Below, one piece after another: positions 13,182-24,770 of a stretch of DNA of 64,000 nucleotides (positions are counted from its first letter, which is position 1; every line of letters starts with the position of its first letter). The notes under the pieces were generated by a model. The model ran no database searches. It had not been told where the DNA came from and was given only the letters and a program-made list of their open reading frames with translations. The position numbers were made by a program, and so were the translations under genes. Where the stretch lies: the NCBI GenBank assembly GCA_012845835.1, contig JABAKD010000009.1, positions 4,465,324 to 4,529,323 of the forward strand, in the 5' to 3' direction. The DNA comes from Undaria pinnatifida. Lineage: Eukaryota; Sar; Phaeophyceae; Laminariales; Alariaceae.

Positions 13182-13423
13182 CGTTGTACGGTAGGTCCCC
13201 CAACAATTCGTTAACGAATTTGCCGGTTTTTAGAACAGCTCCCAGCCCTACTCCCTGAAATATGGTGCTCCTTGCCACCCCGATGTCGTCGTTCGAAATA
13301 CCTTCGCACACAAGAAAATATGTGAAGATAGTTTTCTTCAAACAACCCTTTGTCGTGTAAAGCAACCATGAAACGTTCGTTTAATGAAATCGCCGTTTTG
13401 TGGGGGAGGGCTATCGTAGAATC
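13182..13423 (-). mobile_element. FamB MITE, copy 2 (reverse)
   Basis: About 242 bp in reverse orientation. Its well-kept end, read on the minus strand, is GATTCTACGATAGCCCTCCC; the other end is diverged. The interior holds the reverse complement of the family core (CACCCCGATGTCGTCGTTCG, about 13,278-13,297). Flanks in its own orientation are ATT and ACT, close to the ACT duplication of copy 3. Confidence 0.65.
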
Positions 13424-15452
13424 AATCGTATATACAGCTGGAGCGTATTTTCATTTTCTATAATAAAGAGTAACGTATCATAGGGACCATGACAAAACAA
13501 TACACGTTTTCGGAGAAGCGTTAACCTGTTTTGGGTTCGGTTTGTTTTGTGACATGATAGAAAGTGTAATAACAACGAAGGAGCCGCCCACCCAACTACC
13601 TATATGAACTCGTGTTCCGTGCTCTGTGCTCCACCCTTCTTGGAGCAATGTAATAATTTGCATCTCGTCTACACCTTCTAACCTTCGGCATTGTGGCTGC
13701 CGCGAACACCTGTGATGCGACCAATTGAGACCCACGTCCGAGTTTTCCGGCCATACTTCAGTAGTATTTAAGGCAGCCGTGCAGGATACTCGCGCACGGT
13801 CAAGCATGGGACATGCTTCGTTTAATGTATGCAAACCCTTTTTGCTGGGCAGAAACTTGCATCCACAGCTGAACGAACGCAGACGGCTTGAGATGCTGTG
13901 GGGATTGTGGACAAGCCGCGGGTATTGGGAGCGTTCATTCGCAGAGAATTGGAGATGTTGTTGTCGAAACGTCAGAGGGCGGGATCTTGGGTGAGATCCT
14001 CCATGTGTTCGTTTGCCCATCTTGATTCGATCGAATGCACTTGACAGCTCGTATAATGTAATTCCCGGGAACAGCATTACCACCAACGTCTGCTGGTTCA
14101 GCCGCTACAAGCAGTTCAATAAACCCAGCAAGAAGCAAACTATTCTGGTGTGAAGTCAGCGGCAGGTCATTCCAATAATATATACCAAGTCCAGGTAGTA
14201 GATCCCACAAAAAGCGCCATTCACTCGGCAAACGAATATATGCATGTGTGGATTTCAGCTTACGCGGGTAGTTTGATATAGAACGCAGCAGACGCAGCAG
14301 CGGCAGAGCAGGCCCCATGCGACGACAACATCATACTTCGAGCAGTAAAATCGGTATCATCAGCAGGAGCCACGAGCGAGAAAATCCGCCATGGAGCACA
14401 GGGTGTCAACAACGATGAATCCAGCGGAGGTAGTAGGGACAGAGGGATGTATACCGTGATAGGGAAGGAAGAACGCGGCAGCAACCTTTGTTGTCGACGG
14501 CCACGCGTGACAGCAAGTGCACCCTTCCACCTACGACTCCCCGCTCCTCGTCCTCTCGCCCTACCGGCCATCTCCGGTGGGGGTAGGCCTGTTTACGACA
14601 CTGCTATCTCCAGAAGTGCGTGCTGGCTGTTGTGATGTTTATTCAACAAGGAAGGAGGTGCGCGGGTTCGTATTTAAAGCACGCTTTCTTTTTGCTGTGT
14701 CCGGTTTGCTTCAGAGGTAGCGTACGTACAAGTCTTCATGGTGCACTTCTACAGTAGTGTTTGATTGCGGACTGGTAACGATTAACGTGGTGCGAAAATA
14801 CAGTATTAGAAATATGAGTAAAATAAGCCGGGAGACCAATTATAGACTGTAAACTGTTGGAAATTGGACAGTTGGACATGTGTGTTTTAGAGTTGGAAAT
14901 TTCAACCGTCAACAATATACCATAAACATGATAACAACATACGGAGTATAACTTTGCGTCAATTCCGTGCGGGTTTTGAAGTCTGAGGAATAGGTTGTTG
15001 GGATTTTTTTCTTGGAGTTAAGAAATGGGATTGTGGTGCGTATGATTTGCTCACAATCTGAGACTCTCGCTCTGTCTTGAATGAAAATCCATCAAAAGGT
15101 TTGAGCACATCGAGTCAAACGGAAACATCCAAGTCCACTACATTATCGGGAGATTTTCCACTTTCGTGAAGCCACAAATACTTACACGATACCTTGTACT
15201 ACGTCTGTGGAAAGTTCATTTTCATTTACGAGTGCGTCCCATTCCTTTGGAAGGTTTTCTAGGCCCATGTTAGCTTCGATCACTCCCGTTGCAGGTATCT
15301 AACTTCCACGAAAGCTTCCATGTCTATGGAGACTCCCACTATTTTCAGCAAGTGCCGATGGAAGATACTTCGATACTTCCTTGAATGCTTCCCCCTACTT
15401 CCACCAAACAAGACACATAATGTTGGGTGATCTTAGTCTGCAGAGCACACAC

Positions 15453-15754
15453 CTGGATAACAATCTGCAGCACCACTACCATAATGCTGACGGCCGAAAG
15501 AGGTGATCCTTTGAGAACCGCGTGGCGGAAAGACGACAGTTTTCGCCGCCATAAAGATCGTGCCTTGTTCCCCTGCTCGACGTTGCCGTTAACTTCCGGT
15601 TGAAGAAGATATGAAGCTACCAACACGGTAACGCACAAGGCTATGACGACAAAGGTTATAGCAAGTCCCACAGTTCGTCCTCTGCTCTCCTTAGAACACT
15701 TGTGGCAGCGGTTCTTGGCTCCCGGGGCGAATCCTTCTGCACACACGGCACAGT
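15453..15754 (-). CDS. Exon D: cysteine segment and first membrane helix
   Basis: Internal exon of 302 bp. It begins two bases into a codon (AC after acceptor CCCAG) and ends phase 0 at ATCCAG before GTGTGT. With one T from exon C the join reads GYMGPY-CAVCAEGFAP, the standard 'GPYCAVCA(D/E)G' cysteine segment of this family. Further cysteines (RCHKCSKESRGR) precede a hydrophobic helix (TVGLAITFVVIALCVTVLVA). A second hydrophobic run (SAVSIMVVVLQIVIQ) continues straight into exon E. The exact phase fit at both ends supports the splice sites. Reading past the donor into the intron gives a non-conserved tail, which also favours splicing here. Confidence 0.85.
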
Positions 15755-16647
15755 CTGGGTTAAGGGGAACAAGGCGGAAATTACGAGCGCCCTGCAGTCC
15801 TAGTCGGAATCATATCGTAAACGCAGGAAAAAAAGCTGAGACGAACATAGAAATTATACAGACGCGGTAGCGATTGCCTACCGCATGCAGGCGAGGGCTC
15901 CTCAATGTTGTTATATATTCTATACCATTGGAGAGTGGTGAAGACAACGCCACATTGAATAAAATCTTTTTTTTGAATCCCTCAGTGCTATCCGTTTAGA
16001 TGAAGCCTGATCGGTGTGGCGGCAGCTGTCCGCGCTGTTCTTAGGTATCCTGTAATATCGGAAGCATTTTTAGCCAACACACTCCAACACTAACACCAAC
16101 ACCAACACCAACTTAAAAACCAACAGCAAAACGACACTCTTGCGACGATAGAGGTTTACCAGTTGTTTCTTCTGATTGAATTGAGGAGCTTGTATAATTC
16201 ACCCGACAAACACGTTTTCGAGAAATTATTGAAGCGCAACCCGAGTAACAAACCTATGGTCTACGCATGCAAACCCGCACTTTGCACAACAGTATGTACT
16301 GTAGTAACAATTTACGGTAAAGGACCCCCGTTTCTAAAAACAATATGTAGCAAATGCGTTCACCCGTAGAACTCGTGCTCCTATAGCTTCAAGCCTCCTC
16401 ACCTAAACAGGTCCAGTGTCGTCCCAAACAACTGACTACCAAAAAAAGCGTGGCATAGGCCGATGAACAACCCCACTGCCTCGGGCTGCCTATGTATGCA
16501 ACGAGTACGGTACCGTGGTAAAGCACACATAGGAACTACACACGAGTCCGCGTTCGCTAAAGCTCCCTCGGTCAAAGAGCGCCGATGGGCCGAAATTGTT
16601 AGGTGAAAACGTGCGATCATCACCGTGCCACGTGTACGACGACTCAC
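15755..16647 (-). other. Intron between exons C and D
   Basis: 893 bp, starting GTGAGTCG and ending TTAACCCAG on the minus strand. It contains a short run of AACACC units at about 16,079-16,125 (listed separately) and no other recognised feature. Confidence 0.75.
16079..16125. repeat. AACACC-type microsatellite
   Basis: Short imperfect run of AACACC/AACACT units inside the small intron between exons C and D. Confidence 0.7.
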
Positions 16648-16939
16648 AGGGACCCATGTAGCCAGGTTTGCAGTAGTTGCTGGCGTCGGTACCTCCAGCG
16701 CAAGCATCCTCCTGGTAACACTCGAGCACATTTACGCTCTTATTAGAAGCGCGAAAGTATCCCTTCTTTAGCTCAAACGTTTCGATAGTGGTTACACTCG
16801 ACGAAGCTTCAACGCCCACAGGTATCGCCTTGCAGATAGGAGGCTTGTCGGCACTAATCGTCACGCTGAACAAGTTGCTGTCGCAGCCATCCATACATTG
16901 AGCACACACCAATTCGAAGACGCAGCTGGTAGAAGAAGT
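16648..16939 (-). CDS. Exon C: cysteine-rich extracellular segment
   Basis: Internal exon of 292 bp, phase 0 at its start (acceptor CTCTCTGGCAG before ACT) and ending with one base T before GTGAGT. It encodes a cysteine-rich stretch (CVFELVCAQCMDGC, then ICKAI, then a GYFRASN...CYQEDACAGG...YCKPGYMGP run) that resembles the linker between beta-helix and membrane domains in this family. Its phase matches exon B upstream (GAT|ACT) and exon D downstream (T|AC). A second acceptor slightly downstream (CTACCAG) would not fit exon B's phase, so I prefer the first. Because 23 kb separate it from exon B, extra small exons between them cannot be excluded. Confidence 0.75.
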
Positions 16940-17055
16940 CTGCCAGAGAGACGCAACCAAGGGACGCTACCAATGTTAATGGAAGGGTCAACCAGTGCCT
17001 ACTATAGTAACAGTATTTATGGCGTTGTTTAGACAAAATCGTGTATATATGGCAG

Positions 17056-17323
17056 GACCACCACTATGGCGGAGGGCGTAGCCCATTTTCCACCACCGGG
17101 TTTGGGTTGCTCGCACGAGTGACGTGGCACATACTACAAACGAATTTTGCGGCGATTATTTTGGGACAACCTAGCTTTCCATTCCAGCACGCATTAAATT
17201 AAAAAAAAAATCCAGCATGACAGCTTAAGGCCGCGAACGACCAGGGGAGTCACCCGCGCGAGTGCCCCCGGTCCACTTCCAAAACTTGTCATCTAAAGGG
17301 ACCGCCTTACCGTAGCCTTGGTC
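17056..17323 (+). mobile_element. FamA MITE, copy 1 (degenerate)
   Basis: 268 bp. The left end GACCACC is decayed; the right end, read outward, is GACCAAGGCTACGGTAAGGC. The two sub-terminal palindromes are present in altered form (GCTCGCACGAGTGAC and CACCCGCGCGAGTGCCC). It is flanked by a perfect 4-bp duplication GCAG (17,052-17,055 and 17,324-17,327). The most diverged copy apart from that at 50.8 kb. Confidence 0.75.
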
Positions 17324-17373
17324 GCAGGCGTACCAAAACAAAGAAAGTGCTAAATATTGTGGTAACTATGACT

Positions 17374-17610
17374 GATTCTACGATAGCCCCCCCCAAAACC
17401 AGGGATTGTCTTTGACGGACGTTTCATGCCCGCTCGATACGAGAAGGTACATCAAAATGGTATATCTTCACATACGTTCTTGTTCGCGAAGGATAATCGA
17501 CCGATGACGTCGGGGTGGCAAAGGGCAACGTGGTTCGGAAAAAAAGGTCGTGGACTGGATTAAAAACCGGCGACTTCGGTGAAGAAAAGATGAAGGGCTA
17601 TCGTAGAATG
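17374..17610 (+). mobile_element. FamB MITE, copy 3 (best preserved)
   Basis: 237 bp. Left end GATTCTACGATAGCCCCCCC; right end GGGCTATCGTAGAATG, complementary over about 15 bases. Flanked by ACT on both sides (17,371-17,373 and 17,611-17,613), consistent with a 3-bp target duplication. The interior shares the TTCGCGAAGGATAATCGACC and GATGACGTCGGGGTGGC core. It lies only 50 bp from FamA copy 1. Confidence 0.7.
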
Positions 17611-17613
17611 ACT

Positions 17614-19695
17614 CGCATGTTTATGTTTTAGATGGAGATGCTGTTTCGTTTTACACCTGCTGTAAACATTAGGACTTTCAATCGATGGCAATTGAGTAAA
17701 AAATTGTTTGCGAAAGTGGATCTTTAAGGTGGGAAATGGGGTCTAGAAATGGAAGATCATTCAAAGCAGAAATGAGCCGCCCCTTCACCGTATCCACGTA
17801 CTATACTCTACGCTTCGGAATCTTTCCGCAACGACCAGAAGAGAAACAAACAACTAGGGGTCCTTTGTCACAACGTGTTCTGACAAAAAGAGGGTTATTA
17901 ACCAACATAAACCACACAAAATCGTCGAAATGACCGCTGCGTTTGTGGTTGTCGAAATTATACGTCACAAACCTAGACCATGCGATCCTCAACCAGAATG
18001 CACTCTCCAAAGTATATATTTCCAAACGAGTCATCCCACGGTAGAGGGTGCAGATTTGGCCAAGCGTTTTTGACCAGGTGAGCTTTTCATGTGTGTTGCT
18101 ATATCGGATATTTCTATATATTTTGTTCTGGTACTGTACTGTATGTTTTTAATGACTGGCGCCGAGACTTTTATGTTGGGTTGGGTGACCAAGTGCCTTC
18201 GACCCCATGCTTCGAATGCAAGCTCCGAGGACTTTCCTTCGCAGCCTCGGAGTGCGTTGGCCCATATTGCAATATTTCGTTCGTTATCACACAGGCAAGC
18301 GCCAATCCATCGGATATGGACCTTTTCATGATTATCCTAAGAGCCCACAAGAAATTCCAACATACACAGTCAAACTTCCTGGCAAAATGCACCCAACAAA
18401 TTTATGCACGGTAAAATTCCCAATGACATGACCACAGCGGTAGAGTATGGATGAACCTAATATCGAGCTGCTCATTTTGGGAGGTCAGAAACGTCTGCTG
18501 CACCCCTAGTGCGATGGGATGACTCAATCGACAAGTTTTTATTGTGGTATACAACACCTACCTGAGGTAAGGAGACTCATTAACCAAAGTGACAACCCTA
18601 TCGTACAATGCGTAAAGTGGCACGAAAGACCTAGCTTGTACCATGATGTGTATTTAGGCTCTCTCTGAAATAATAGTTGCAGAAGGTAGCACCGACGTGA
18701 TATATTGAAAAGTGGTGTTAATTTGCAAACCCGGAAAACAGCTGAGGAGGTAAGAAGAGAGAGAACCTAAGGATATGTAGGAAGATGTAAGGAGGTGTAA
18801 GTAGTGATCACGGAAGTGCTGACCGTCTCCTGATCAATACGCTCCAATGCCCATGCTACGGATAGATGTACTCTACGGGTTGTTGTGCTTACCGACAGAC
18901 CCTCCAATGGTAACGTTTCCTGGAATAATCCCTGCATCGTTCCCCGATACATATAAAGGACGTTTGTTACATTTGAATATACAACACACCAACGGGAAGT
19001 ATGAAAACGAGGTTGCTCGTGTGCTGTACATCTCCGTACCACAATTGAGGTGTTTAGTCTGCTCAGGGCGGGGACTTCGAATCAAATTGATACCAATGGA
19101 CTACAGTCCGTCTTCCGAACACCGTCATTGACGAAAAGTAAGCACGAAGCTAGAGAAACCTTATACTTAACATAATATACACAAATGGTACGCCATGTGC
19201 AGACCACTGTGTATGAACAACGGTACTATGTATGTAACCATTTCACTTACAGTATCAAAATACTGATGAAACAGCACATTAGGATATGTTGTATGACCAG
19301 CTGTATTAAAGGAGAAAGCATGTAAAAAAATTCACCCTGCAGAACTACCAGCAATACGTACTCTCGAAGTTTAGCGTAATTCGATCTGCTGGACTTTCAG
19401 CAAATCCCCTGAATATAAACCTAGAGATACCTAAAACCGAACAAAACATTGTACTGTGGACGCCGGTCTGGTGCAGCAAAAATGCGTATAATTCAGTTTC
19501 ATTTATGTGCGTACGTATACCAGAAAGGAAGTGTACGCGTGTAGATATTACGGTAATACCCCATGCCAAAGGTCTAGCTACATCACAGAAGCTATACTCG
19601 TGATGCTGTTTTGTTGACCGGCTAGGTATTTCCTACAATCATGAAACCATAAAAAATCAGATCGAATCTTCTGTGCTGTTACAACGCCTGCTCGA
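17614..19695. other. Intronic sequence, nothing recognised
   Basis: No repeat family or conserved domain that I recognise. An ORF at 18,847-19,131 (+, 94 codons) looks mildly protein-like but matches nothing known to me. Confidence 0.4.
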
Positions 19696-20370
19696 TCGAA
19701 TTATTATGAAAATTAAAATACACTCCAGCTGTGAGATCGAAGATTTCATCGAAACTCATCTTTGCAAGCTGTGTGTGATACTCCGATCGCGCGAATTACG
19801 AGTTGTGTGTCCTCATTAAGGATATAGGTCGGCGACTCTCCTTGCAGCTACAGTGTAGCTATCAGGGTCAACATGATGATTTTAGTCAGTCTGTGCGCGG
19901 AAACTATAAAACCCGTTTCTGAGGGGGACAAAATCTGACAGCTGTGAAGGGAAAGCGGGGGCCTGGTTTTGATCAAAAGCGAGCGAATTTGGAGGGGGGC
20001 GGGGGGGGGGGGGGGGGGGGGGGGAAGGGGCAATTTGTGCATGCAAGCTATTAATCCTTTCGAGGGGATAAATCTGACGGTTTTGGCACCAGTATATTGT
20101 TGGGGGCGGGGGGGGCAGCTCAATATGTGCCTGGAAACTATACATTATTTCGAGGGGATAAATGTGACATTTTTGGAAATAATACATCAGTTTATCATGT
20201 ATATCCTGGGGTAAGTCGTACAATCAATGAGTAAAGAGAGGGTGGAGTGTTCGAGGGGGTGGGGTTGGGATGGGTTGGGGGGGGAGGGTGGGGGGTGGGG
20301 GCGCGGGGGGCGGGCGGGGGGGGGGGGGGGGGGGGGGGAAGGGCCTTAGGTGAGGGGTTTGTTATACGTG

Positions 20371-21010
20371 TGGTGCTAGGTCTAGGCGAAGGTGCGGGTG
20401 ATGGGGAAGAAGGGGGCGTTCGAGGAGGAAGGGGGGGGGGGAACACAGCGGCATGGATGGCTCTTGAAAGATAATGAGGTGATATCCTGTGCGTGAAGTG
20501 TTTATCAATGTGGCGGATTTCGATATTTGGAGGGGCGTTTGAGTAAGGGAGAGCAAGAGGGGGGGGGGGGGAGATTTTAGGAGGTTTAGGTCACAAATAA
20601 TATTCAAATACACTTCGGCTATGAGATCAAAGATATGTATCAGCTTGTTATACGCGTGGTGCTAGGTCTAGGCGATCGTGCAGGTGGTCGGGAAAGAGGA
20701 GGCGTTGGAGGGGGGGGGGGGGGGAAACACAGCGGCATGGATGGCTCTTGAAAGATAATGAGGTGATATCCTGTGCGTGAAGTGTTTATTAATGTGGCGG
20801 ATTTTGATATTTGGTGGGGCGTTTGAGTAAGGGAGAGCAAGAGGGGGGGGGGGGATTGTTAGGAGGTTTAGGTCACAAATAGTATTTAAATACACTTCGG
20901 CTGTGAGATCAAAGACATGTAGCAGCTTGTTATACGCGTGGTGCTAGGTCTAGGCGATCGTGTAGGTGGTCGGAAAAGAGGGGGCGTTGGAGGGGAGGGG
21001 GGGGGGGGGG
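20371..21010 (+). repeat. Tandem units of about 284 bp in the G-tract array
   Basis: The phrase TGGTGCTAGGTCTAGGCGA starts at 20,371, 20,657 and 20,939 (spacing 286 and 282). Each unit holds one or two poly-G tracts and a shared stretch around GATAATGAGGTGATATCCTG. Units differ by scattered substitutions. Confidence 0.8.
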
Positions 21011-21019
21011 GTTCGGGGG

Positions 21020-21905
21020 AAAATAATTGAAACCTACGTCATGGATGGTCAGAAAGATAATGACGTGATATCAACTGCGTATAGGTGTTTATTACTCAGG
21101 CCGATTTCTGATTGTGAGTGGGGCGTTTGGACAGACTAGGCGGAAGGGGAGGGGGGATCGGGGGACGGAGGGGCGGGGGGGGGAAAGGGTTGGGGTTTGT
21201 TATGAAAAAGAGGCCAGTGGAGGGGGAGGGGAGGAGGGGGGGGGGGGGGGGTCGGGGGGCGGGACATGTCAATATGTGGGGTTGGGGGGAGGGAGAGGGG
21301 GGGGGAGGGGGTGGGGGGAAAATAATTGAAAACTACGTCATGGATGGTCAGAAAGATGATGACGTGATATCAACTGCGTATAGGTGTTTATTACTCAGGC
21401 CGATTTTGATTGTGAGTGGGGCGTTTGGACAGACTAGGCGGAAGGGGGGGGGGGGATCGGGGGACGGAGGGGCGGGGGGGGGAAATGGTTGGGGTTTGTT
21501 ATGAAAAAGAGGTCAGTGGAGGGGGAGGGGAGGAGGGGGGGGGGGGGTCGGGGGGCGGGACATGTCAATATGTGGGGGGGGGGGGAGGGGGAGGGGGGGG
21601 GGGGGGGGTTGGAGGGAAAATAATTGAAAACTACGTAATGGATGGTCAGAAAGATAATGACGTGATATCAACTGCGTATAGGTGTTTATTACTCAGGCCG
21701 ATTTTGATTGTGAGTGGGGCGTTTGGACAGACTAGGCGGAAGGGGGGGGGGGATCGGGGGACGGAGGGGGGAACGGGGGGGGGAAATGGTTGGGGTTTGT
21801 TATGAAAAAGAGGTCAGTGGAGGGGGAGGGGAGGGGGGGGGGGGGGGGAGGCAGGGGGCGGGACATTTCAATATGCGCGCGGAAACTATATATTCTCAAA
21901 GGGGA
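21020..21905 (+). repeat. Three tandem units of about 298 bp, G-rich
   Basis: Units begin AAAATAATTGAAA at 21,020, 21,319 and 21,617 (spacing 299 and 298). They are nearly identical apart from changes in G-run length and a few substitutions, so they look recently amplified. Each carries several GGGGG-class tracts, for example around GGCGGAAGGGG and GGTCGGGGGGCGGG. Confidence 0.85.
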
Positions 21906-22080
21906 CAAACCTGACGATTGAAGCAATAAGACATCCCTTAATATCATCTGGCTTGTTATGTTTACTATTCTAGAAGGTTTGATGTTAGGTGCAGCATGCA
22001 ACCCAGTGTTTAAGTGTAGTAAATAACGTGTTAAATCTTCATAATTTGTTGTTGTATGATACATCGATCGAAAGCTAGAA

Positions 22081-23365
22081 TATTATATAGAATGCTTGTA
22101 GGTACCTTTATTTTCTGACATCGCTAATTCTAAAATTATAGAGCGACTAGCAAGTTGAATATTGTCAAAGATACTACCGGGCCAGGAGTTGGGCGAGTCG
22201 GTGCAATTCAATTGAACTTGGTAAGCTGTGCTTACTTCCGAAAACATGACCACAATTTTTTTCGGAAACCAAAAAACATGGTTATAGTTGTTAGTGTGGG
22301 ACACCAGCGGAAACCAATGGAAGACCATACAGCAGGAAGACGAGGGCTCGGACGGGGTACATTTTTCAAGTTGAGGGGTAACTCCAGAGGTGGAGGCCGA
22401 GCCGGCGGCCAGCTGGAGCCGAAATTATGGTGAAAATCGGGGTAGATAGGCTTTCAAGCTTATCGGGCGATGTTGATACCTTCGAACATATGCGCGGATT
22501 CCATGGTCCCCACACGGAGTACGAGCAGCAGATGAAAATAAAAAAAAAAAATGTACGAGGCCGGGTGCTCGCGAGGCGGCGAGATCTGGTAGATTGAGAG
22601 ACCCATACGATGGTTACTGACGGCGTCTACGATAGCTAGCGCTGTGCAGACCTCGCAAAGGGGAACCATCGCAAGGGCGTAATTTTTTTGCTGGCGTTGA
22701 TGTGCAGCAGACGAATGATGACAAATTTTGCCCCCAGGTATTCCTTGTCTTGAAGTTGGATGCGAGAGTGCCGGCATATATCACGGTGTGCATGAAAAAA
22801 CGTGCCACGTGGAAATGCAGTGGTGGCAGCGGGCTAACGGAAGTGGTTAAGCCCGGCGGTCGGCAGTACACGGAGAATTATGGCAAGGTGCTGGTGGAGG
22901 CGATACAGCTGGTAATTTAGCCCCTCGAGTTACGTCGCAGGGTGGAAAGCAAGATGCGATTCGATCTTATAACGCGTGCTCCTGATGCACATTTCAACAC
23001 AATAGCCAAGCAGCATCAGGAGCATGCTGTATTTAAGACCAACGATGCTAAACGTCGGCAACCGAGGACCCAGCATGACGATATGTCGGCTGCTGCTGCA
23101 TGAACTAAGCCACACGCAAATGCTTCTGACGGACACGACACACGCAAGACTGCCAAGGCTGTCGGTGTGAGAGAAGCGTGTTACCGTCGGCTTGACAACC
23201 ATGAGTGTTGTTTGGTAAAAATCAAGGTAACAAGCAGCAATAGATAAACTCAAAGCCAGTAGAAACAGTGGGCATGGGCGCCCATTGCCAAAGCCGCGGC
23301 CAGACCCCCATACAGCAGCGGCTGCAGCCGTCCACAAGCGGTCTCGCTCAGCGTACTCCAAACAA
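22081..23365. other. Intronic sequence, no gene assigned
   Basis: ORFs at 22,702-22,920 (+) and 22,930-23,361 (-, 143 codons with two hydrophobic runs) have no motif I recognise. The minus ORF starts only with TTG and ends beside a transposon, so I leave it uncalled. Confidence 0.35.
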
Positions 23366-23634
23366 GACCCAGGCTACGGTAGAGGGGTCCCCTTTTGGGC
23401 CTTTTATTTCAGTGGCTAGGGGTCACTCGCGCGAGTAACCCCCTTTGTTCCTATGCGATATTACGTTTTCTTCATGTTTTACATTGACGAAATTAAACAT
23501 AATGCAAAGGTGATCTAAGCTGCGCCAAAACAAGTGCCTAAATCATCTTCATCCGTAGGGTACAGAGCCACTCGTGCGAGTAGCTCAAACACATCAGTGA
23601 AAATGGGGGTACCCCCCCTACCGTAGCCTTGGTC
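23366..23634 (-). mobile_element. FamA MITE, copy 2 (reverse)
   Basis: 269 bp in reverse orientation. Plus-strand left end GACCCAGGCTACGGTAGAGG; right end, read outward, GACCAAGGCTACGGTAGGGG. Contains CACTCGCGCGAGTAACC and CCACTCGTGCGAGTAGC. Flanked by a perfect ACAA duplication (23,362-23,365 and 23,635-23,638). Well preserved. Confidence 0.88.
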
Positions 23635-23638
23635 ACAA

Positions 23639-24770
23639 GACAACCGGGTTAACCCGTACGCATGACACTTCTTTGGCTAGTGGGTACAAGACTGTCTCAA
23701 GATATTGATTACCGAGACGGACCCTGATGCTCCCGAGGCGTCTACGCTGGCTGACGATAACTATTTGTGCGTTCTACGGCCGCCAAAGGAAATATCGCCA
23801 GTGGATACCGGGCTTACTGAGACAATGCAGCATCAGGTTTCTCAAAGCGTTCGGCCACATGATGCGACACGCGTTCTTCACTGCGTTGCGGTGCAGATGT
23901 CGGCACCCACCTGACAGAAGCAGTGTGGAGATTTCAGCCCCACGCGTCTCAGTCGTGGGGCCTGGCGGGGCCTGGCGGATGTGGTGACACGAGCGTAGAT
24001 TCGAAGGGTGTAGACGGAACCGCACATGGAGCCCTCCACGCAGCATGTCGCGGGCGTCGTGTGCTTCCCGGTGCTTCCATGGCTGCTGAGGTCAAGGTGC
24101 TCGTGGATTTTGGTTCAGGTATTTGTAAAATATTGGGGGCACTTGTAGAGGCGCGGCGAGGACAGCAGGGGATGACGTAAACTGCGTTAACTCGGGCGTT
24201 TGTTAGACATGCCCTTGTGACATTGAGACGCAATCGTGTCCACTCCGCTCAACGTTTTAAACGAGATGAGGACCAGTCCGGTTAACCACGCCGTTTGTCG
24301 CGCTTCCTGGAGGAAGCCATATGGTTATCATTGGGCAGAAGATGTTGGGAGAGAAACTCGGCATCGACGTCACGGCGTAGCTCACGGCAATACGTACTGG
24401 ATGCATCCGGGCGACAAGATGGCGCTAGAGTGGAATTACAAATCGTTCTGTTGGCGAGCCCAAAGCCGGCGCTCTGCTGCCGGCGGCGATGGCAATCACG
24501 GCGTTCGATCCTGACGGCCATGCACTGGTTGAGGTGGACAATAATGTCGAAGTGACGCTGTGGGCGCGTTGGAGACGGACGCCGATGACGCCGTTGACCA
24601 TGGCTTATTGCCGACATGTGCCAAGTTGCTGCGCGGTGTCATTGGTCGCACGCATCGGGACGTGTTCCGTCGGGCGTTGTTGGACCACCCACCCGCGGGC
24701 GTGGAGCCCATGACGGTGCGGCTCCAGCCCGGTGCATAAGACCGGTGCGGGTACAGCCCCCATTTTAAGG
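23639..24770 (+). pseudogene. Retroelement relic with aspartic-protease region
   Basis: Coding remnant of an LTR retrotransposon, probably not copia. At 24,080-24,180 an open stretch reads VKVLVDFGSGICKI (a retropepsin-type D-x-G-S motif, with Phe where Thr/Ser is usual) and ends GQQGMT before a stop. About 120 bases on, another frame reads LPGGSHMVIIGQKMLGEKLG, a retropepsin C-terminal region as I know it from stramenopile retroelements. Downstream pieces (VEVDNNVEVTLWARW, about 24,530) are less clear. Stops and frameshifts make it dead. No LTR or RT found. The family call (possibly Ty3/gypsy-like) is tentative. Confidence 0.5.

Larger units (their letters stand above)
11760..15452 (-). other. 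Intron between exons D and E
   Basis: The 3,693-bp intron starts GTGTGTGC after ...ATCCAG (minus strand) and ends CTTCTGCCACAG. It holds two FamB elements (12,243-12,447 and 13,182-13,423). The ORF at 13,478-14,086 (-, 202 codons) has no motif I can assign and I do not call it a gene. The rest shows nothing recognisable. Confidence 0.75.
19696..22080 (+). repeat. G-tract repeat family, main array
   Basis: Begins with the family lead-in (CACTCCAGCTGTGAGATCGA at about 19,721; CATCTTTGCAAGCTGTGTGT at about 19,758) and passes into long blocks of uninterrupted G on the plus strand, many of 10-20 bases. Two tandem sub-arrays lie inside and are listed separately. The lead-in recurs near 43.05, 43.86, 44.62, 47.16 and 59.22 kb, so this is a dispersed family. 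The glycine- and proline-rich ORFs in both strands are products of the low-complexity sequence, not genes. Confidence 0.8.

Noticed and set aside
13935-14318. Stretch resembling a light-harvesting protein (LLLAGFIELLVAAEP, VPGNYI)
   Set aside because: The similarity is short, with no chlorophyll-ligand pattern or exon structure. Part of the DNA also weakly resembles the 40-42 kb satellite.
20195-21914. Glycine- or proline-rich ORFs on both strands
   Set aside because: They are read through poly-G tracts and change with run length; no conserved domain.
22930-23361. 143-codon minus ORF with hydrophobic runs
   Set aside because: It starts only at TTG, ends next to a MITE and has no family motif or splice signals.
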